Shown one piece after another: positions 49,301 to 61,721 of a stretch of DNA of 64,000 bases. The DNA comes from Streptomyces sp. NBC_00820 (GTDB lineage: Bacteria; Actinomycetota; Actinomycetes; Streptomycetales; Streptomycetaceae): the NCBI RefSeq assembly GCF_036347055.1, contig NZ_CP108882.1, positions 5,622,501 to 5,686,500 on the forward strand, written 5' to 3'. The notes beneath the pieces are model-generated. The model was not told the origin of the DNA, did no database searches, and was given only the letters and a program-made list of their open reading frames with translations. Every line of letters begins with the position of its first letter. Position 1 is the first letter of the stretch. The position numbers and the translations under genes were made by a program.

Positions 49301-49637
49301 GTCCCCCCGGCTGCGCAAGATCACCAGCGGGCTGCTGCGCATCGCCGGCGATCTCGGGCTCCAGTCCGTCGCCGAGGGCGTGGATCTCCCGGAACAGGTC
49401 GTCGCGCTGCGGGAGATGGGCTGCACCCACGGGCAGGGCATGGCGTTCGCGGGTCCGGTGGACGAGTACCGGCTGCGCAGGGCGCTCGCTTCCGGCCACT
49501 ATCCGGTACCGCACGCACCGGCCGAACCGGCCTTCGCGGGCGGGGGTGCGGGGGTGTACACAGGGGGCGTGTCCACTGTCTTCGGAGGTGGAAGTGCCCT
49601 TCGCTCACATAATGAGACTCCCGTCCCACCTACTTGA
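46386..49637 (+). CDS. Membrane GGDEF protein with PAS-like domain and degenerate EAL domain
   Basis: 1083 residues if started at GTG 46386 (coupled to the upstream ORF); ATG 46416 gives 1073. A proline-rich 100-residue head precedes about nine to ten membrane segments in two blocks, a PAS-like sensor ([30 protein letters not shown]), an intact GGDEF domain ([10 protein letters not shown]), and an EAL-like domain in which EAL is replaced by SAH (SVSAHARW) and the metal-binding DDFGTGYS by DGFGSGYA. It should therefore synthesise c-di-GMP, while the EAL part is probably a non-catalytic sensor. It is the second c-di-GMP protein within 17 kb. Confidence 0.93.
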   Translation: MRGATGDARPMDERSDAAEPPTATLSHGRAQTRPPHEPSRSARPAQSPPQAGRPQAAHAPGPAGPGNVAIREAPVNATPSMTTTLDGPPRADHPPGAPPPRPRTTGDASRLIQQLAIALVCAAYGIGSAFDWGSHQVALIMGDFGLSAAAGTAAVSCFLYARSARVRFRPAWLLFALSSAMAALGNAVWGWYEVVLGQDVPSPSYADLFFLCFAPPAIVGLLVLAKRPANRAGWICLALDAWLIGGSLLTLSWSLALAQAAGFDGPSVAHTALSLAYPLLDIALVSMVLALHFRRSPGNRTAVNTAIGALALTVMCDALFTSPLLHSSYRSGQLLDAGWFAGSLLLAYAPWAAPRRHGTRDAERHVPDGYTRVVHEHVPGQRGTVAASASGPTPPPASGAEHGRYPAGRPLTGSLAALTPYLAAAVCTLGILYNVLNGRRPDHVVLITAGAVVLALVIRQGIMLLDNITLTQELAQKENHFRSLVQGSSDVIMIAAPNGILRYVSPAAAGVYGRPAEDLVGTELAGLIHPEDLGCVVHEVRRFLAASPPEEPTTRIECRFRSGGGGWLNVESTVNRHHGGLIFNSRDVTERVRLQAQLQHNAEHDPLTDLPNRALFTRRVQQALSGRRAGDRVAVLRGTAVLFIDLDGFKAVNDTIGHQAGDELLVQAARRLHDAVRQGDTASRLGGDEFAALIAGDGTRDRAARERNILELADRLRLTLSQPYAIGGNDVRVNASIGVAFAEAGLGAGELLRNADLAMYRAKAGGKGRVELYRPQMQQDVVRKAELATRLRAALHDGEFALLHQPVVCLEKGRIASVSAHARWRSSQGVLFTPAEFLRVAEDGDKTAELERWILQEAVEQAAERAAGGLVVPVAVRMSARRLLDRSLPLGSVEALLTRHALPPGALVVELTDTDPRISLDELERRLTALNRLGVRIALDGFGSGYAAITALRRLPVDILKLDRSLVEGVVESPRLRKITSGLLRIAGDLGLQSVAEGVDLPEQVVALREMGCTHGQGMAFAGPVDEYRLRRALASGHYPVPHAPAEPAFAGGGAGVYTGGVSTVFGGGSALRSHNETPVPPT

Positions 49638-49670
49638 CACGTGGTGCGTGCCGGGGGGAGGGTCAGTGCC

Positions 49671-49712
49671 ATGCGCACCCGAATTCTCGTACTTGGACAG
49701 CGCGTCGGCTGA
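49671..49712 (+). CDS. ilv leader peptide (13 residues)
   Basis: [13 protein letters not shown]: five of 13 codons are Ile, Leu or Val, four of them consecutive. GGGGAGG precedes the ATG at normal distance. It is followed by a hairpin and a terminator before ilvB, the layout of a ribosome-mediated attenuator for branched-chain amino-acid genes. Confidence 0.8.
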   Translation: MRTRILVLGQRVG

Positions 49713-49713
49713 A

Positions 49714-49749
49714 CTGGGATGCACCGGACGACGATCCGGAAAACCCCAG
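49714..49749 (+). promoter_or_regulatory. Leader hairpin after the ilv leader peptide
   Basis: CTGGG (49714-49718) pairs with CCCAG (49745-49749) and inside it CCGGA (49724-49728) with TCCGG (49735-49739). It begins two bases after the leader stop codon and probably corresponds to the pause or anti-antiterminator structure. Confidence 0.65.
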
Positions 49750-49767
49750 CGACCTCACCGACGCGCT

Positions 49768-49802
49768 CCCCTCGCTTGCCTTGCGGCACGAGGGGTTTTT
49801 TG
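49768..49802 (+). terminator. ilvB attenuator terminator
   Basis: CCCCTCG (49768-49774) pairs with CGAGGGG (49789-49795), with TGCC/GGCA continuing the stem inside, and is followed directly by six T. This is a rare true intrinsic terminator for this genome, placed 112 nt before ilvB. Confidence 0.88.
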
Positions 49803-49914
49803 TTGCATGAGCACCCCTCGCGGGGCGCCCGGCACCCGCTCCGACCCCACTCCGATTCAGCTCCAAATCCGCTCAAACTTCGCAAAAACCCTCAGCATCG
49901 AGAAGAGAATGACG

Positions 49915-53444
<3,530 letters not shown>

Positions 53445-53453
53445 GCGCCCCGC

Positions 53454-53493
53454 CCGGTGGTGGTGCGTCCCCGGCCGGGGGCACCACCACCGG
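53454..53493 (+). terminator. 13-bp stem-loop after ilvC
   Basis: CCGGTGGTGGTGC (53454-53466) pairs perfectly with GCACCACCACCGG (53481-53493); the loop contains the palindrome CCCCGGCCGGGG. No T-run. Likely the end of the ilvBNC transcript. The remaining 206 nt before serA show no gene. Confidence 0.8.
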
Positions 53494-53699
53494 CCCGCCC
53501 CAGGGAGACCCCGTACACAATGGAGTTTCTCGTCCGGGTGATCCTTCCGCAGTGGCGCAAAACGACGACCGTGGCGCCATTACACTGCTGCACACATACG
53601 CGTCAGGCCCACAGTGTCGTGCGTCTTCCACGCGGCTAGCACCCTCCACCGCCAGCGGCCGTCGGGACGGCCGTCCGCATTGGACTTGTGAGGACTCAC

Positions 53700-55289
53700 G
53701 TGAGCTCGAAACCTGTCGTACTCATTGCTGAAGAGCTGTCGCCCGCGACCGTCGACGCGCTTGGTCCCGACTTCGAGATCAGGCACTGCAACGGTGCCGA
53801 TCGGGCCGAGCTGCTCCCCGCCATCGCCGACGTCGACGCGATTCTGGTCCGTTCCGCCACCAAGGTCGACGCCGAGGCCATCGCCGCCGCGAAGAAGCTC
53901 CGGGTCGTCGCGCGGGCCGGTGTCGGCCTGGACAACGTCGACGTCGCCGCCGCCACCAAGGCCGGCGTGATGGTCGTCAACGCCCCGACCTCCAACATCG
54001 TCACGGCCGCCGAGCTCGCCTGCGGCCTGATCCTCGCCACCGCCCGCAACATTCCGCAGGCGAACTCGGCGCTGAAGAACGGCGAGTGGAAGCGCAGCAA
54101 GTACACCGGCGTGGAACTGGCCGAGAAGACCCTCGGCGTCGTCGGCCTCGGCCGCATCGGCGCGCTGGTCGCGCAGCGCATGTCCGCCTTCGGTATGAAG
54201 GTCGTCGCCTACGACCCCTACGTGCAGCCCGCGCGGGCCGCCCAGATGGGTGTCAAGGTGCTGTCCCTGGACGAGCTGCTGGAGGTCTCCGACTTCATCA
54301 CCGTCCACCTGCCCAAGACCCCCGAGACCCTCGGCCTGATCGGCGAGGAGGCGCTGCGCAGGGCCAAGCCCGGCGTGCGCATCGTCAACGCGGCCCGCGG
54401 CGGCATCGTCGACGAGGTGGCGCTGTACGCGGCGCTGAAGGAGGGCCGGGTCGCGGGCGCGGGCCTGGACGTGTACACCAAGGAGCCGTGCACCGACTCC
54501 CCGCTGTTCGAGTTCGACCAGGTCGTGGCCACCCCGCACCTCGGCGCCTCCACCGACGAGGCCCAGGAGAAGGCGGGCATCGCGGTCGCCAGGTCGGTGC
54601 GTCTGGCGCTCGCCGGTGAGCTGGTGCCGGACGCGGTGAACGTCCAGGGCGGTGTCATCGCCGAGGACGTCAAGCCCGGCCTGCCGCTCGCCGAGCGCCT
54701 CGGCCGCATCTTCACCGCCCTCGCGGGCGAGGTGGCCGTACGCCTGGACGTCGAGGTCTACGGCGAGATCACCCAGCACGACGTGAAGGTGCTGGAGCTG
54801 TCCGCGCTCAAGGGTGTCTTCGAGGACGTCGTCGACGAGACGGTGTCGTACGTCAACGCGCCGCTGTTCGCGCAGGAGCGCGGTGTCGAGGTGCGCCTGA
54901 CCACCAGCTCCGAGTCCGCCGACCACCGCAACGTGGTCACCGTGCGCGGCACGCTCGGTACCGGCGAGGAGATCGCGGTCTCCGGCACGCTGGCCGGTCC
55001 CAAGCACGTCCAGAAGATCGTCGCGGTCGGCGAGTACGACGTCGACCTCGCGCTCGCCGACCACATGGTCGTCCTGCGCTACGAGGACCGTCCCGGTGTC
55101 GTCGGCACCGTGGGCCGCATCCTCGGCGAGGCGGGCATCAACATCGCCGGCATGCAGGTCGCTCGCGCGGGCGTGGGCGGCGAGGCCCTGGCCGTCCTGA
55201 CGGTCGACGACACGGTGGGCGCCACTGTGCTGGCCGAGCTCGGCGAGGAGATCGGAGCGACCTCCGCGCGCTCGGTCAACCTGGTCTGA
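53700..55289 (+). CDS. serA: D-3-phosphoglycerate dehydrogenase
   Basis: First enzyme of serine synthesis from 3-phosphoglycerate. 529 residues from GTG 53700 (GTG 53688 in the same frame is less likely). Catalytic domain with VARAGVGLDNVDVAAATKAGVMVVNAPTSN, TLGVVGLGRIGALVAQR, and ATPHLGAST with the active-site histidine; then the actinobacterial intervening substrate domain and a C-terminal ACT domain (MVVLRYEDRPGVVGTVGRILGEAGINIAGMQVAR) that binds serine. Same long architecture as the Mycobacterium tuberculosis enzyme. Lies after ilvBNC behind a terminator, so it has its own promoter. Confidence 0.98.
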   Translation: MSSKPVVLIAEELSPATVDALGPDFEIRHCNGADRAELLPAIADVDAILVRSATKVDAEAIAAAKKLRVVARAGVGLDNVDVAAATKAGVMVVNAPTSNIVTAAELACGLILATARNIPQANSALKNGEWKRSKYTGVELAEKTLGVVGLGRIGALVAQRMSAFGMKVVAYDPYVQPARAAQMGVKVLSLDELLEVSDFITVHLPKTPETLGLIGEEALRRAKPGVRIVNAARGGIVDEVALYAALKEGRVAGAGLDVYTKEPCTDSPLFEFDQVVATPHLGASTDEAQEKAGIAVARSVRLALAGELVPDAVNVQGGVIAEDVKPGLPLAERLGRIFTALAGEVAVRLDVEVYGEITQHDVKVLELSALKGVFEDVVDETVSYVNAPLFAQERGVEVRLTTSSESADHRNVVTVRGTLGTGEEIAVSGTLAGPKHVQKIVAVGEYDVDLALADHMVVLRYEDRPGVVGTVGRILGEAGINIAGMQVARAGVGGEALAVLTVDDTVGATVLAELGEEIGATSARSVNLV

Positions 55290-55334
55290 GGTGCTGTTCC
55301 GCCGGACGGGCCGACTTTCTCAGGCCTGAACCGC

Positions 55335-55373
55335 AAAGCGCCGGGTGAGCTGTCTCAGCTCACCCGGCGCTTT
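55335..55373. terminator. 18-bp perfect bidirectional terminator between serA and the MFS gene
   Basis: AAAGCGCCGGGTGAGCTG, loop tct, CAGCTCACCCGGCGCTTT. Read on either strand it is a GC stem ending in a TTT run, suitable for both convergent transcripts. Confidence 0.93.
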
Positions 55374-55383
55374 GTCGTGCGTG

Positions 55384-56916
55384 TCAGCTGCCGTCGGTCT
55401 CGATCTTCCGCAGCGTCACCGCCGCCCCCACCGCGGCCGACGCCAGCAGCACCCCTCCGGCGATCGCCGCCCCGTGCATCCCACTGGTGAACGCCTCCCG
55501 TGCCGAGGCCAGCAGCGCCTGACCGGTACTGCCGGGGAGGTGGGCGGCTGTCGCGAGGGCGCCGCCCAGGGTTTCACGCGCCGTGGCCGGGGCCGAGGCG
55601 GGCATCCCGTGGCGGTAGACGGCCGTACCGACGGAGCCGAGGACCGCCATGCCGAGCGCGCCGCCGAACTCCGTGCCGGTCTCCAGGAGCGAGGAGGCCG
55701 TGCCCGCGCGCTCCACGGGTGCCGTGCTCATCGCGAGGTCGGTCAGCTGGGACATCACCATGACGACCCCGCAGGCGAGGACACCGGCGGCGGCCAGGAC
55801 CAGCCAGAGGGAGTCGGTGCCGGTGAGCGCGAGGAGCGCGTACCCGGCGGCGGAGACGGCGAAGCCGGTGGCGACGACGTGACCGCGGTTCGCGCCACGG
55901 GCGACGAGCGCTCCGGTGACCGGGCCGGCGACGCCGATGAGCACCGACGGGAGCAGACTCCACAGCGCGGCCTGCAGCGGGCTCTTGCCGAGGACCGACT
56001 GCAGGTACTGCGTGGTGAAGATGGCCGAGCCCATCATGCCGAACGCCGAGACCAGGGTCAGCACCAGCGCCGGGGTGAAGCCGCGGCCGCGCAGCAGGGC
56101 CGGCGGGATCAGCGGGGAGGCGGCGGTGCGCTGGCGGTGGACGAAGAGCGCGGCGAAGAGCAGACCGGTCGTCAGTGAGGCGACGTAGCCCGGGTGCCAG
56201 CCCTCGGAGGGGATCTCCTTCAGGCCGTAGACCACGGGGAGCACGGCGGCCATCGACAGCGGCACGCTCGGCCAGTCGAAGCGGCCGGGGGAGGGGTTCT
56301 TCGACTCGGGGAGGAGGAAGGGGCCGAGGACCAGCAGCAGGGCCATCGCGGGGAGGTTGACCAGGAAGACCGAGCCCCACCAGAAGTGCTCGACCAGGAC
56401 GCCGCTCATCACCGAGCCGAGCGCGATGCCGCCCGTCATCACCCCGGACCACAGCCCGATCGCCTTCGCCCGCTGGCCGGGGTCGGTGAACATCGTGCGC
56501 AGCAGGGCCATCGTCGACGGCATCAGGGTCGCGCCGCCGATGCCGAGGATCGCGCGGGCCGCGATCAGGGTCCCGGCGCTGTCCGCGTAAGCCGCCAGGA
56601 CCGAGGCGGCGCTGAAGGCCGCGGCGCCCATGAGCAGCAGCCTGCGGCGGCCGATCCGGTCGCCGAGCGAGCCCATCGTCATCAGCAGGCCGGCCAGGAC
56701 GAAGCCGTAGATGTCGAAGATCCACAGCTGCTGGGTGCCGCTGGGGCGCAGGTCGGCGCTGATCGCGGGGGACGCGAAGTACAGGACGGAGACGTCCATC
56801 GAGACCAGCAGCAGCGGGAGCATCAGCACACCGAGAGCGGTCCATTCACGGCGGCCGGCGCGGACGGGGGCGCCGACGGCGCCCGTCGGGACGTTCGTGC
56901 TCGTCGAGTTCGTCAT
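55384..56916 (-). CDS. MFS drug exporter, 14-segment DHA2 type
   Basis: 510 residues from ATG 56916. Signature VSMDVSVLYFASPAISADLRPSGTQQLWIFDIYGFVLAGLLMTMGSLGDRIGRRRLLLMG contains motif A (GSLGDRIGRRR) and the motif D region; LGIGGATLMPSTMALL is the antiporter motif C. About 14 membrane segments. It likely exports toxic cations or antibiotics by proton antiport (QacA/SmvA-like). Divergent TetR at 57014, operators between. Confidence 0.94.
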   Translation of the reverse strand: MTNSTSTNVPTGAVGAPVRAGRREWTALGVLMLPLLLVSMDVSVLYFASPAISADLRPSGTQQLWIFDIYGFVLAGLLMTMGSLGDRIGRRRLLLMGAAAFSAASVLAAYADSAGTLIAARAILGIGGATLMPSTMALLRTMFTDPGQRAKAIGLWSGVMTGGIALGSVMSGVLVEHFWWGSVFLVNLPAMALLLVLGPFLLPESKNPSPGRFDWPSVPLSMAAVLPVVYGLKEIPSEGWHPGYVASLTTGLLFAALFVHRQRTAASPLIPPALLRGRGFTPALVLTLVSAFGMMGSAIFTTQYLQSVLGKSPLQAALWSLLPSVLIGVAGPVTGALVARGANRGHVVATGFAVSAAGYALLALTGTDSLWLVLAAAGVLACGVVMVMSQLTDLAMSTAPVERAGTASSLLETGTEFGGALGMAVLGSVGTAVYRHGMPASAPATARETLGGALATAAHLPGSTGQALLASAREAFTSGMHGAAIAGGVLLASAAVGAAVTLRKIETDGS

Positions 56917-56947
56917 GGCGAGGACTGTACGGGCGTCTTAAACGCTT

Positions 56948-56987
56948 GTCTAGAACTAATGTATAAGTCACCCGTCTAGGACGGGTG
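56948..56987. promoter_or_regulatory. Candidate TetR operators between MFS exporter and regulator
   Basis: CACCCGTC-tag-GACGGGTG (56969-56987) is a perfect 8-bp inverted repeat. Its core GTCTAGGAC (56974-56982) is echoed by GTCTAGAAC at 56948-56956, 26 bp away. The area is AT-richer than average and lies between two start codons 97 nt apart. Confidence 0.7.
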
Positions 56988-57013
56988 TATGGATCGGCGG
57001 TAGGCTGGCCGGT

Positions 57014-57589
57014 ATGGGACACCGTGAGGATCTGCTCGAAGGCGCCAAGCGCTGCCTGCTTCAGAAGGGCTTCGCGCGGACGACCGCGCGCGACATCGTG
57101 AAGGAGTCCGGGACCAATCTGGCCTCGATCGGCTACCACTACGGCTCGAAGGACGCGCTGCTCGCGCAGGCGTACGTGGCACTGGTGGAGAACGTGTCCG
57201 ACGACTTCGACGGGGACGGTCCGCAGGCCGAGGGTGTCCCCGGTTCGCTGGAGCGCTTCCGGTGGGTGTGGTCGAACATCGTCGCCACCATGCGGGAGCC
57301 CGGCTCGGTGTGGCGGCTGAGCATGGAGGTCATGACCCTCGAACTGCCCGAGGTGCGCGAGCACCTGGCCCGCGCGCAGCGGGAGGGCGGGCGCGGGCTG
57401 GTGGCGCTGCTGATGGGCGTGCCCGAGGAGGAGGTCTCCGACGAGAGGGCGGACACGCTCGGCCGCTTCTACCTCACGCTGATGACCGGCCTCATCGCCC
57501 AGTGGTCGTTCGATCCGAAGACGGCGCCCGACGGGGACGCGCTCACCGAAGGGCTGCGCCAGATCATCGAGGCCGCCGCGAAGAGCTGA
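57014..57589 (+). CDS. TetR-family repressor of the MFS exporter
   Basis: 191 residues from ATG 57014. Helix-turn-helix in KRCLLQKGFARTTARDIVKESGTNLASIGYHYGSKDALL (recognition helix NLASIGYHYGSK). The C-terminal ligand domain resembles TetR_C regulators of exporters. Divergent placement next to the MFS gene, with shared operators, suggests it represses both. Converges on the PucR gene with four bases between. Confidence 0.94.
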   Translation: MGHREDLLEGAKRCLLQKGFARTTARDIVKESGTNLASIGYHYGSKDALLAQAYVALVENVSDDFDGDGPQAEGVPGSLERFRWVWSNIVATMREPGSVWRLSMEVMTLELPEVREHLARAQREGGRGLVALLMGVPEEEVSDERADTLGRFYLTLMTGLIAQWSFDPKTAPDGDALTEGLRQIIEAAAKS

Positions 57590-57593
57590 CCCC

Positions 57594-58799
57594 TCAGGCC
57601 AGTCGCGCCCGCTTCAGTGCCATGTGCAGCAGCAGCCGGTCCTCGCCGTCGTCCAGGTCGAGGCCCGTGAGCTGTTCCACCCGGGACAGCCGGTAGTACA
57701 GCGTCTGGCGGTGGATGCCCAGCTCGGCGGCCGTGCGGCCGGCCTGGCCCGCGCAGTCCAGGTAGACCTCGGCGGTGCGGGCCAGTTCCTGGTGGGCGGG
57801 CGTCAGGAGCGGGCCGGCCGCCGGGTCGTGGGCGGACTCCGGCGGCAGGGCGGTCAGCAGCCGGTACGGGCCGATGTGCCCCCACTCGGCGACGGGGCCG
57901 AGCCGCGATTCGGCCAGCGCGGCGCGCGCGGCGGCGGTGGCCTCCTGCCAGACCGCGCCCAGTTCGACGAGGCCGACGCGGGGTTCGCCGACCCCGGCGG
58001 CCGCGCCTTTCGTGCGGTGTGCTCCCTCCGCCTCCTTGAGCAGGCGTGCCGCGGTCGTCAGCGCCGGTGTCCGCACGTCCGTCGAGCGGAGCCGCACCAG
58101 CACCGCCAGGCTCTGGGCCGTGGTCCTCCAGGGGACCGTGCACAGGGCCGTGGCGTGCGGGACCGTGCGCGTGGACGGGGCGTCGTCCGGGTCGGCCGAG
58201 GGCCAGGGGGCCAGGCAGACGAGAGTGTGCGGGCCGTCGGCACGGGCGCCCAGGGCCGTACGGAGTTCCGCCACCGCCATGTCCTGCTGCCAGCCGGGTT
58301 CCGCCGTGAGCACCGCCCGCAGTTCGCGGCCGAGGCCGGCCCCGGCCCGTGCCTCGTCGGCGAGCAGCGCGCCGATCCGGCCCGCCACCTCCATGGCCGC
58401 GGCCAGCTGCGCGTCGGTCGGGCCCGGGTCGTCGTCCAGCAGCCAGACGTAGCCGAGGACGACACCCCGATGGCGTACGGGCAGGCAGACGCGCCCGCGG
58501 TAGACGCCGGCCTCCGGCGTCGGCGGGATGCGCACCGGTCCCGTCGCGCGCGTGATGCCGAACCCCTCGAACCACGCCCGCACCGTCGCCGTGGACCGCC
58601 GGGTCAGGATCGAGCGGGTGCGCACCGGGTCCAGGGCCGACGGATCCAGCTCGCCCTCGCTGTCGTACGCGCCGAAGGCGATCAGCTCGAAGTCCCGGTT
58701 CTCCAGGGTCGCGGGTGCGCCCAGCAGCTCCGAGATCTCGTCCACCAGCTCCTGGTAGTCACCCTTGAATTCCGACGTCACCCGGGCATTCTGCCGCAT
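57594..58799 (-). CDS. PucR-family regulator, likely for proline catabolism
   Basis: 401 residues from ATG 58799 (GTG 58781 is an alternative start; AGGAA is very close to the ATG). N-terminal sensory region, then a GGDEF-like CdaR segment, and the C-terminal PucR helix-turn-helix: [49 protein letters not shown]. Divergent from proline dehydrogenase. PucR proteins often control the catabolic genes next to them, here proline use; this is inference from position. Confidence 0.93.
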   Translation of the reverse strand: MRQNARVTSEFKGDYQELVDEISELLGAPATLENRDFELIAFGAYDSEGELDPSALDPVRTRSILTRRSTATVRAWFEGFGITRATGPVRIPPTPEAGVYRGRVCLPVRHRGVVLGYVWLLDDDPGPTDAQLAAAMEVAGRIGALLADEARAGAGLGRELRAVLTAEPGWQQDMAVAELRTALGARADGPHTLVCLAPWPSADPDDAPSTRTVPHATALCTVPWRTTAQSLAVLVRLRSTDVRTPALTTAARLLKEAEGAHRTKGAAAGVGEPRVGLVELGAVWQEATAAARAALAESRLGPVAEWGHIGPYRLLTALPPESAHDPAAGPLLTPAHQELARTAEVYLDCAGQAGRTAAELGIHRQTLYYRLSRVEQLTGLDLDDGEDRLLLHMALKRARLA

Positions 58800-58966
58800 T
58801 TCCTAGCGGCCTTCATACATCTGTCTGAGATCCCGGCAACGGATGCGTGACAGCTGTCGATGGCCGACCATCGGAGAGATCCTTAGGTTTCACGGTGGTT
58901 CTCCGTGCCGTCTCCGAATCGTCGGATGCCGGCCGTTTTCGGTGCTTTTGTTTGTGGAGGTGCCCC

Positions 58967-59893
58967 GTGCTGGGTCCCGTGATTCTCGCCGCGTCGCGCA
59001 GCGACCGGATGCGTCGCCTGATCTCGGCGGCCCCGGTGACCAAGCAGGTCGTCGACCGCTTCATCCCCGGCGAGACCGTGGACGACATCGTCCCGATCAT
59101 CAAGGACCTCACGGCCAAGGGCCTTGAGCTGACGATGGACGTCGTCGGCGAGGACATCACCACGCCCGAGCAGTCCTACGCCGCCCGGGACGCCTACCTG
59201 GCCCTGATCGACCACCTCAAGCTCCTGGGGCTGGGGGAGAAGGTCGAGATGAGCGTCAAGCTCTCCATGTTCGGCCAGGCGCTGGAAGGCGGCCACGAGC
59301 TGGCCCTCGCCAACGTCCGCCCGGTCGTCGAGGCCGCCGCCGCCATCGGCACCACCGTGACCCTGGACGCCGAGGACCACACCACCCTCGACTCGATGTT
59401 CGCCATCCACGAGGAGCTGCGGAAGGACTTCCCGCAGACCGGCTGCGTCATCCAGGCCTACCTGTTCCGCACCGAGGCCGACGCCCGCCGCCTCGCCGCG
59501 GCCGGCAGCCGGGTGCGCCTGGTGAAGGGCGCCTACAAGGAGCCCGCCGAGGTCGCCTACCAGCAGAAGCACGAGATCGACAAGGCCTACGTGCGTATCC
59601 TGAAGACGCTGATGAACGGCGAGGGCTACCCGATGATCGGGTCCCACGACCCGCGCCTGATCGCCATCGCCCAGGAGCTCGCGCACAAGGCCGGCCGTAA
59701 GCTCGACGAGTACGAGTTCCAGATGCTCTACGGCATCCGCGGCGAGGAGCACCTGCGGCTGGCCGCCGAGGGCCACCGGATGCGTGTGTACACCGCCTAC
59801 GGCACCGACTGGTACGGCTACTTCATGCGCCGCCTGGCCGAGAAGCCGGCGAACCTGCAGTTCTTCCTGCGGAGCATGATCAGTCGTGGCTGA
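58967..59893 (+). CDS. Proline dehydrogenase (monofunctional)
   Basis: FAD enzyme oxidising proline to P5C, electrons to the respiratory chain. 308 residues from GTG 58967 with GGAGG seven bases upstream; the frame is open to 58847 but without family resemblance. PRODH motifs: DAEDHTTLDSMFAIHEEL, QAYLFRTEADARRL, VRLVKGAYKEP, YEFQMLYGIRGEE, VYTAYGTDWYGYFMRRLAEKPANL. The last 23 codons are duplicated 133 bp downstream. Partner P5C dehydrogenase follows; in mycobacteria the pair is named pruB-pruA. Confidence 0.96.
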   Translation: MLGPVILAASRSDRMRRLISAAPVTKQVVDRFIPGETVDDIVPIIKDLTAKGLELTMDVVGEDITTPEQSYAARDAYLALIDHLKLLGLGEKVEMSVKLSMFGQALEGGHELALANVRPVVEAAAAIGTTVTLDAEDHTTLDSMFAIHEELRKDFPQTGCVIQAYLFRTEADARRLAAAGSRVRLVKGAYKEPAEVAYQQKHEIDKAYVRILKTLMNGEGYPMIGSHDPRLIAIAQELAHKAGRKLDEYEFQMLYGIRGEEHLRLAAEGHRMRVYTAYGTDWYGYFMRRLAEKPANLQFFLRSMISRG

Positions 59894-59957
59894 GGCAACC
59901 GGGCTGTGCCGCGGCGTCGGCCGGGGGTCCGGGGGTTGTCCCCCGGGAAAGCACAGC

Positions 59958-60026
59958 ATGCGCCGCCTCGCCGAGAAGCCGGCGAACCTGCAGTTCTTCG
60001 TACGCAGCATGATCACCAAGGGCTGA
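59958..60026 (+). pseudogene. Duplicated 3' end of proline dehydrogenase
   Basis: A second copy of the gene's final 69 bp, from ATG to TGA, 133 bp downstream of the first (59825-59893). Sixty of 69 bases match by eye, 41 of the first 42. Differences concentrate at the end: LRSMISRG in the gene, VRSMITKG here. GGGAAAG precedes the ATG, so a 22-residue peptide could be translated. The 64-bp spacer holds nested inverted repeats GCTGTGC/GCACAGC and CCGGGGG-ttgt-CCCCCGG. Could be a relic of repeat insertion. Confidence 0.9.
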
Positions 60027-60064
60027 GCCCGACACCCGCTCACGATAAAGGAGTTACGGATCAT

Positions 60065-61705
60065 ATGGACGCTGTGACCCAGGTCCCCACCCCCGTCAAC
60101 GAGCCGGTGCACGGCTACGCCCCCGGCACGCCCGAGCGCGCCCGCCTGGAGGCCAAGCTGAAGGAGCTGGCCGAGAACCCGATCGACCTGCCGATGACCA
60201 TCGGCGGCGAGAAGCGGATGGGCGGCGGCGAGGCCTTCCAGGTCGTCCAGCCGCACAACCACAAGGCCGTCATCGGCACCTTCCGCGGTGCCACCCAGCA
60301 GGACGCGCAGGACGCGATCGACGCCGCGCTCGCCGCCGCCCCGGCCTGGCGCGCGATGTCCTTCGACGACCGCGCCGCGATCATCCTGCGTGCCGCCGAG
60401 CTGCTGGCGGGCCCCTGGCGCGAGACGCTGGCCGCCTCCACCATGCTGGGCCAGTCGAAGACCGCGCAGCAGGCCGAGATCGACACCCCCTGCGAGCTCG
60501 TCGACTTCTGGCGCTTCAACGTCCACTACGCCCGCCAGATCCTCGCCGAGCAGCCGCCGGCGAACTCCCCGGGCGTGTGGAACCGCATGGACCACCGCCC
60601 GCTGGAGGGCTTCGTCTACGCGATCACCCCCTTCAACTTCACCGCCATCGCGGGCAACCTGCCGACCGCCCCGGCGCTGATGGGCAACGTCGTCGTCTGG
60701 AAGCCGTCCCCGACGCAGACCCACGCCGCCGTGCTGCTGATGCAGCTCCTGGAGGAGGCCGGGCTGCCCAAGGGCGTCATCAACCTGGTGACGGGCGACG
60801 GCATCGCCGTCTCCGAGGTGGCCCTCAACCACAAGATGCTGGCCGGCATCCACTTCACCGGCTCGACCAAGACCTTCCAGCACCTGTGGAAGACGGTCGG
60901 CAACAACATCGAGAAGTACCGCTCCTACCCGCGCATCGTCGGTGAGACGGGCGGCAAGGACTTCGTCGTCGCCCACCCGAGCGCCGACCGCGCCGTGCTG
61001 AAGACCGCGCTGACCCGCGGCTCCTTCGAGTTCCAGGGCCAGAAGTGCTCCGCGTCCTCGCGTGCGTACGTCCCGGCCTCCATCTGGAACTCGGGCTTCA
61101 AGGAGGAGTTCGCGGCCGAGGTCGACGGCATCAAGATGGGTGACGTCACCGACCTGACGAACTTCATCGGCGCCGTGATCGACGAGCGTTCCTTCGCCAA
61201 GAACAAGGCCGCGATCGACCGCGCGAAGTCCGACCCGAGCTGCACGATCGTCGCAGGCGGCACGTACGACGACTCGGTGGGCTACTTCGTCCGCCCGACC
61301 GTCATCGAGTGCACCGACCCGGAGAACGAGGTCTTCACGACCGAGTACTTCGGCCCGATCCTCGCCGTGCACGTCTACGACGACAGCTCGGCCGAGAAGT
61401 ACGACGAGATGCTGGACCAGATGGAGTCCGTCTCCGACTACGCCCTCACCGGCTCGGTCATCTCGGGCGACCGCGCCGCGGCCGCCCACACGATGGCGAA
61501 GCTCCGCTACGCGGCGGGCAACTTCTACATCAACGACAAGTCGACCGGCGCCGTCGTCGGCCAGCAGCCCTTCGGCGGCGGTCGCGCCTCCGGCACCAAC
61601 GACAAGGCCGGTGCCCCGCAGAACCTGATGCGCTGGACCCTGACCCGCGCCATCAAGGAGACGCTGGTCCCGCCGACCGAGTACGGCTACCCGCACATGG
61701 GCTGA
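60065..61705 (+). CDS. pruA: L-glutamate gamma-semialdehyde (P5C) dehydrogenase
   Basis: Oxidises the semialdehyde form of P5C to glutamate with NAD. 546 residues from ATG 60065, AAGGAG upstream. Catalytic E294 in GETGGKD and C328 in EFQGQKCSASSR are present, as is GFVYAITPFNFTAIAGNLPTAPALMGNVVVWKPS and the end QPFGGGRASGTNDKAG. Long N-terminal arm as in actinobacterial P5CDH. Second step of proline breakdown. A strong intrinsic terminator follows. Confidence 0.98.
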   Translation: MDAVTQVPTPVNEPVHGYAPGTPERARLEAKLKELAENPIDLPMTIGGEKRMGGGEAFQVVQPHNHKAVIGTFRGATQQDAQDAIDAALAAAPAWRAMSFDDRAAIILRAAELLAGPWRETLAASTMLGQSKTAQQAEIDTPCELVDFWRFNVHYARQILAEQPPANSPGVWNRMDHRPLEGFVYAITPFNFTAIAGNLPTAPALMGNVVVWKPSPTQTHAAVLLMQLLEEAGLPKGVINLVTGDGIAVSEVALNHKMLAGIHFTGSTKTFQHLWKTVGNNIEKYRSYPRIVGETGGKDFVVAHPSADRAVLKTALTRGSFEFQGQKCSASSRAYVPASIWNSGFKEEFAAEVDGIKMGDVTDLTNFIGAVIDERSFAKNKAAIDRAKSDPSCTIVAGGTYDDSVGYFVRPTVIECTDPENEVFTTEYFGPILAVHVYDDSSAEKYDEMLDQMESVSDYALTGSVISGDRAAAAHTMAKLRYAAGNFYINDKSTGAVVGQQPFGGGRASGTNDKAGAPQNLMRWTLTRAIKETLVPPTEYGYPHMG

Positions 61706-61721
61706 CCAGCCCCGTGAACGC

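Noticed and set aside
49634..49639. TTGACA as -35 of the ilv promoter
   Set aside because: No -10-like sequence 16-19 bases downstream; the expected site is part of the G-rich ribosome-binding region of the leader peptide.
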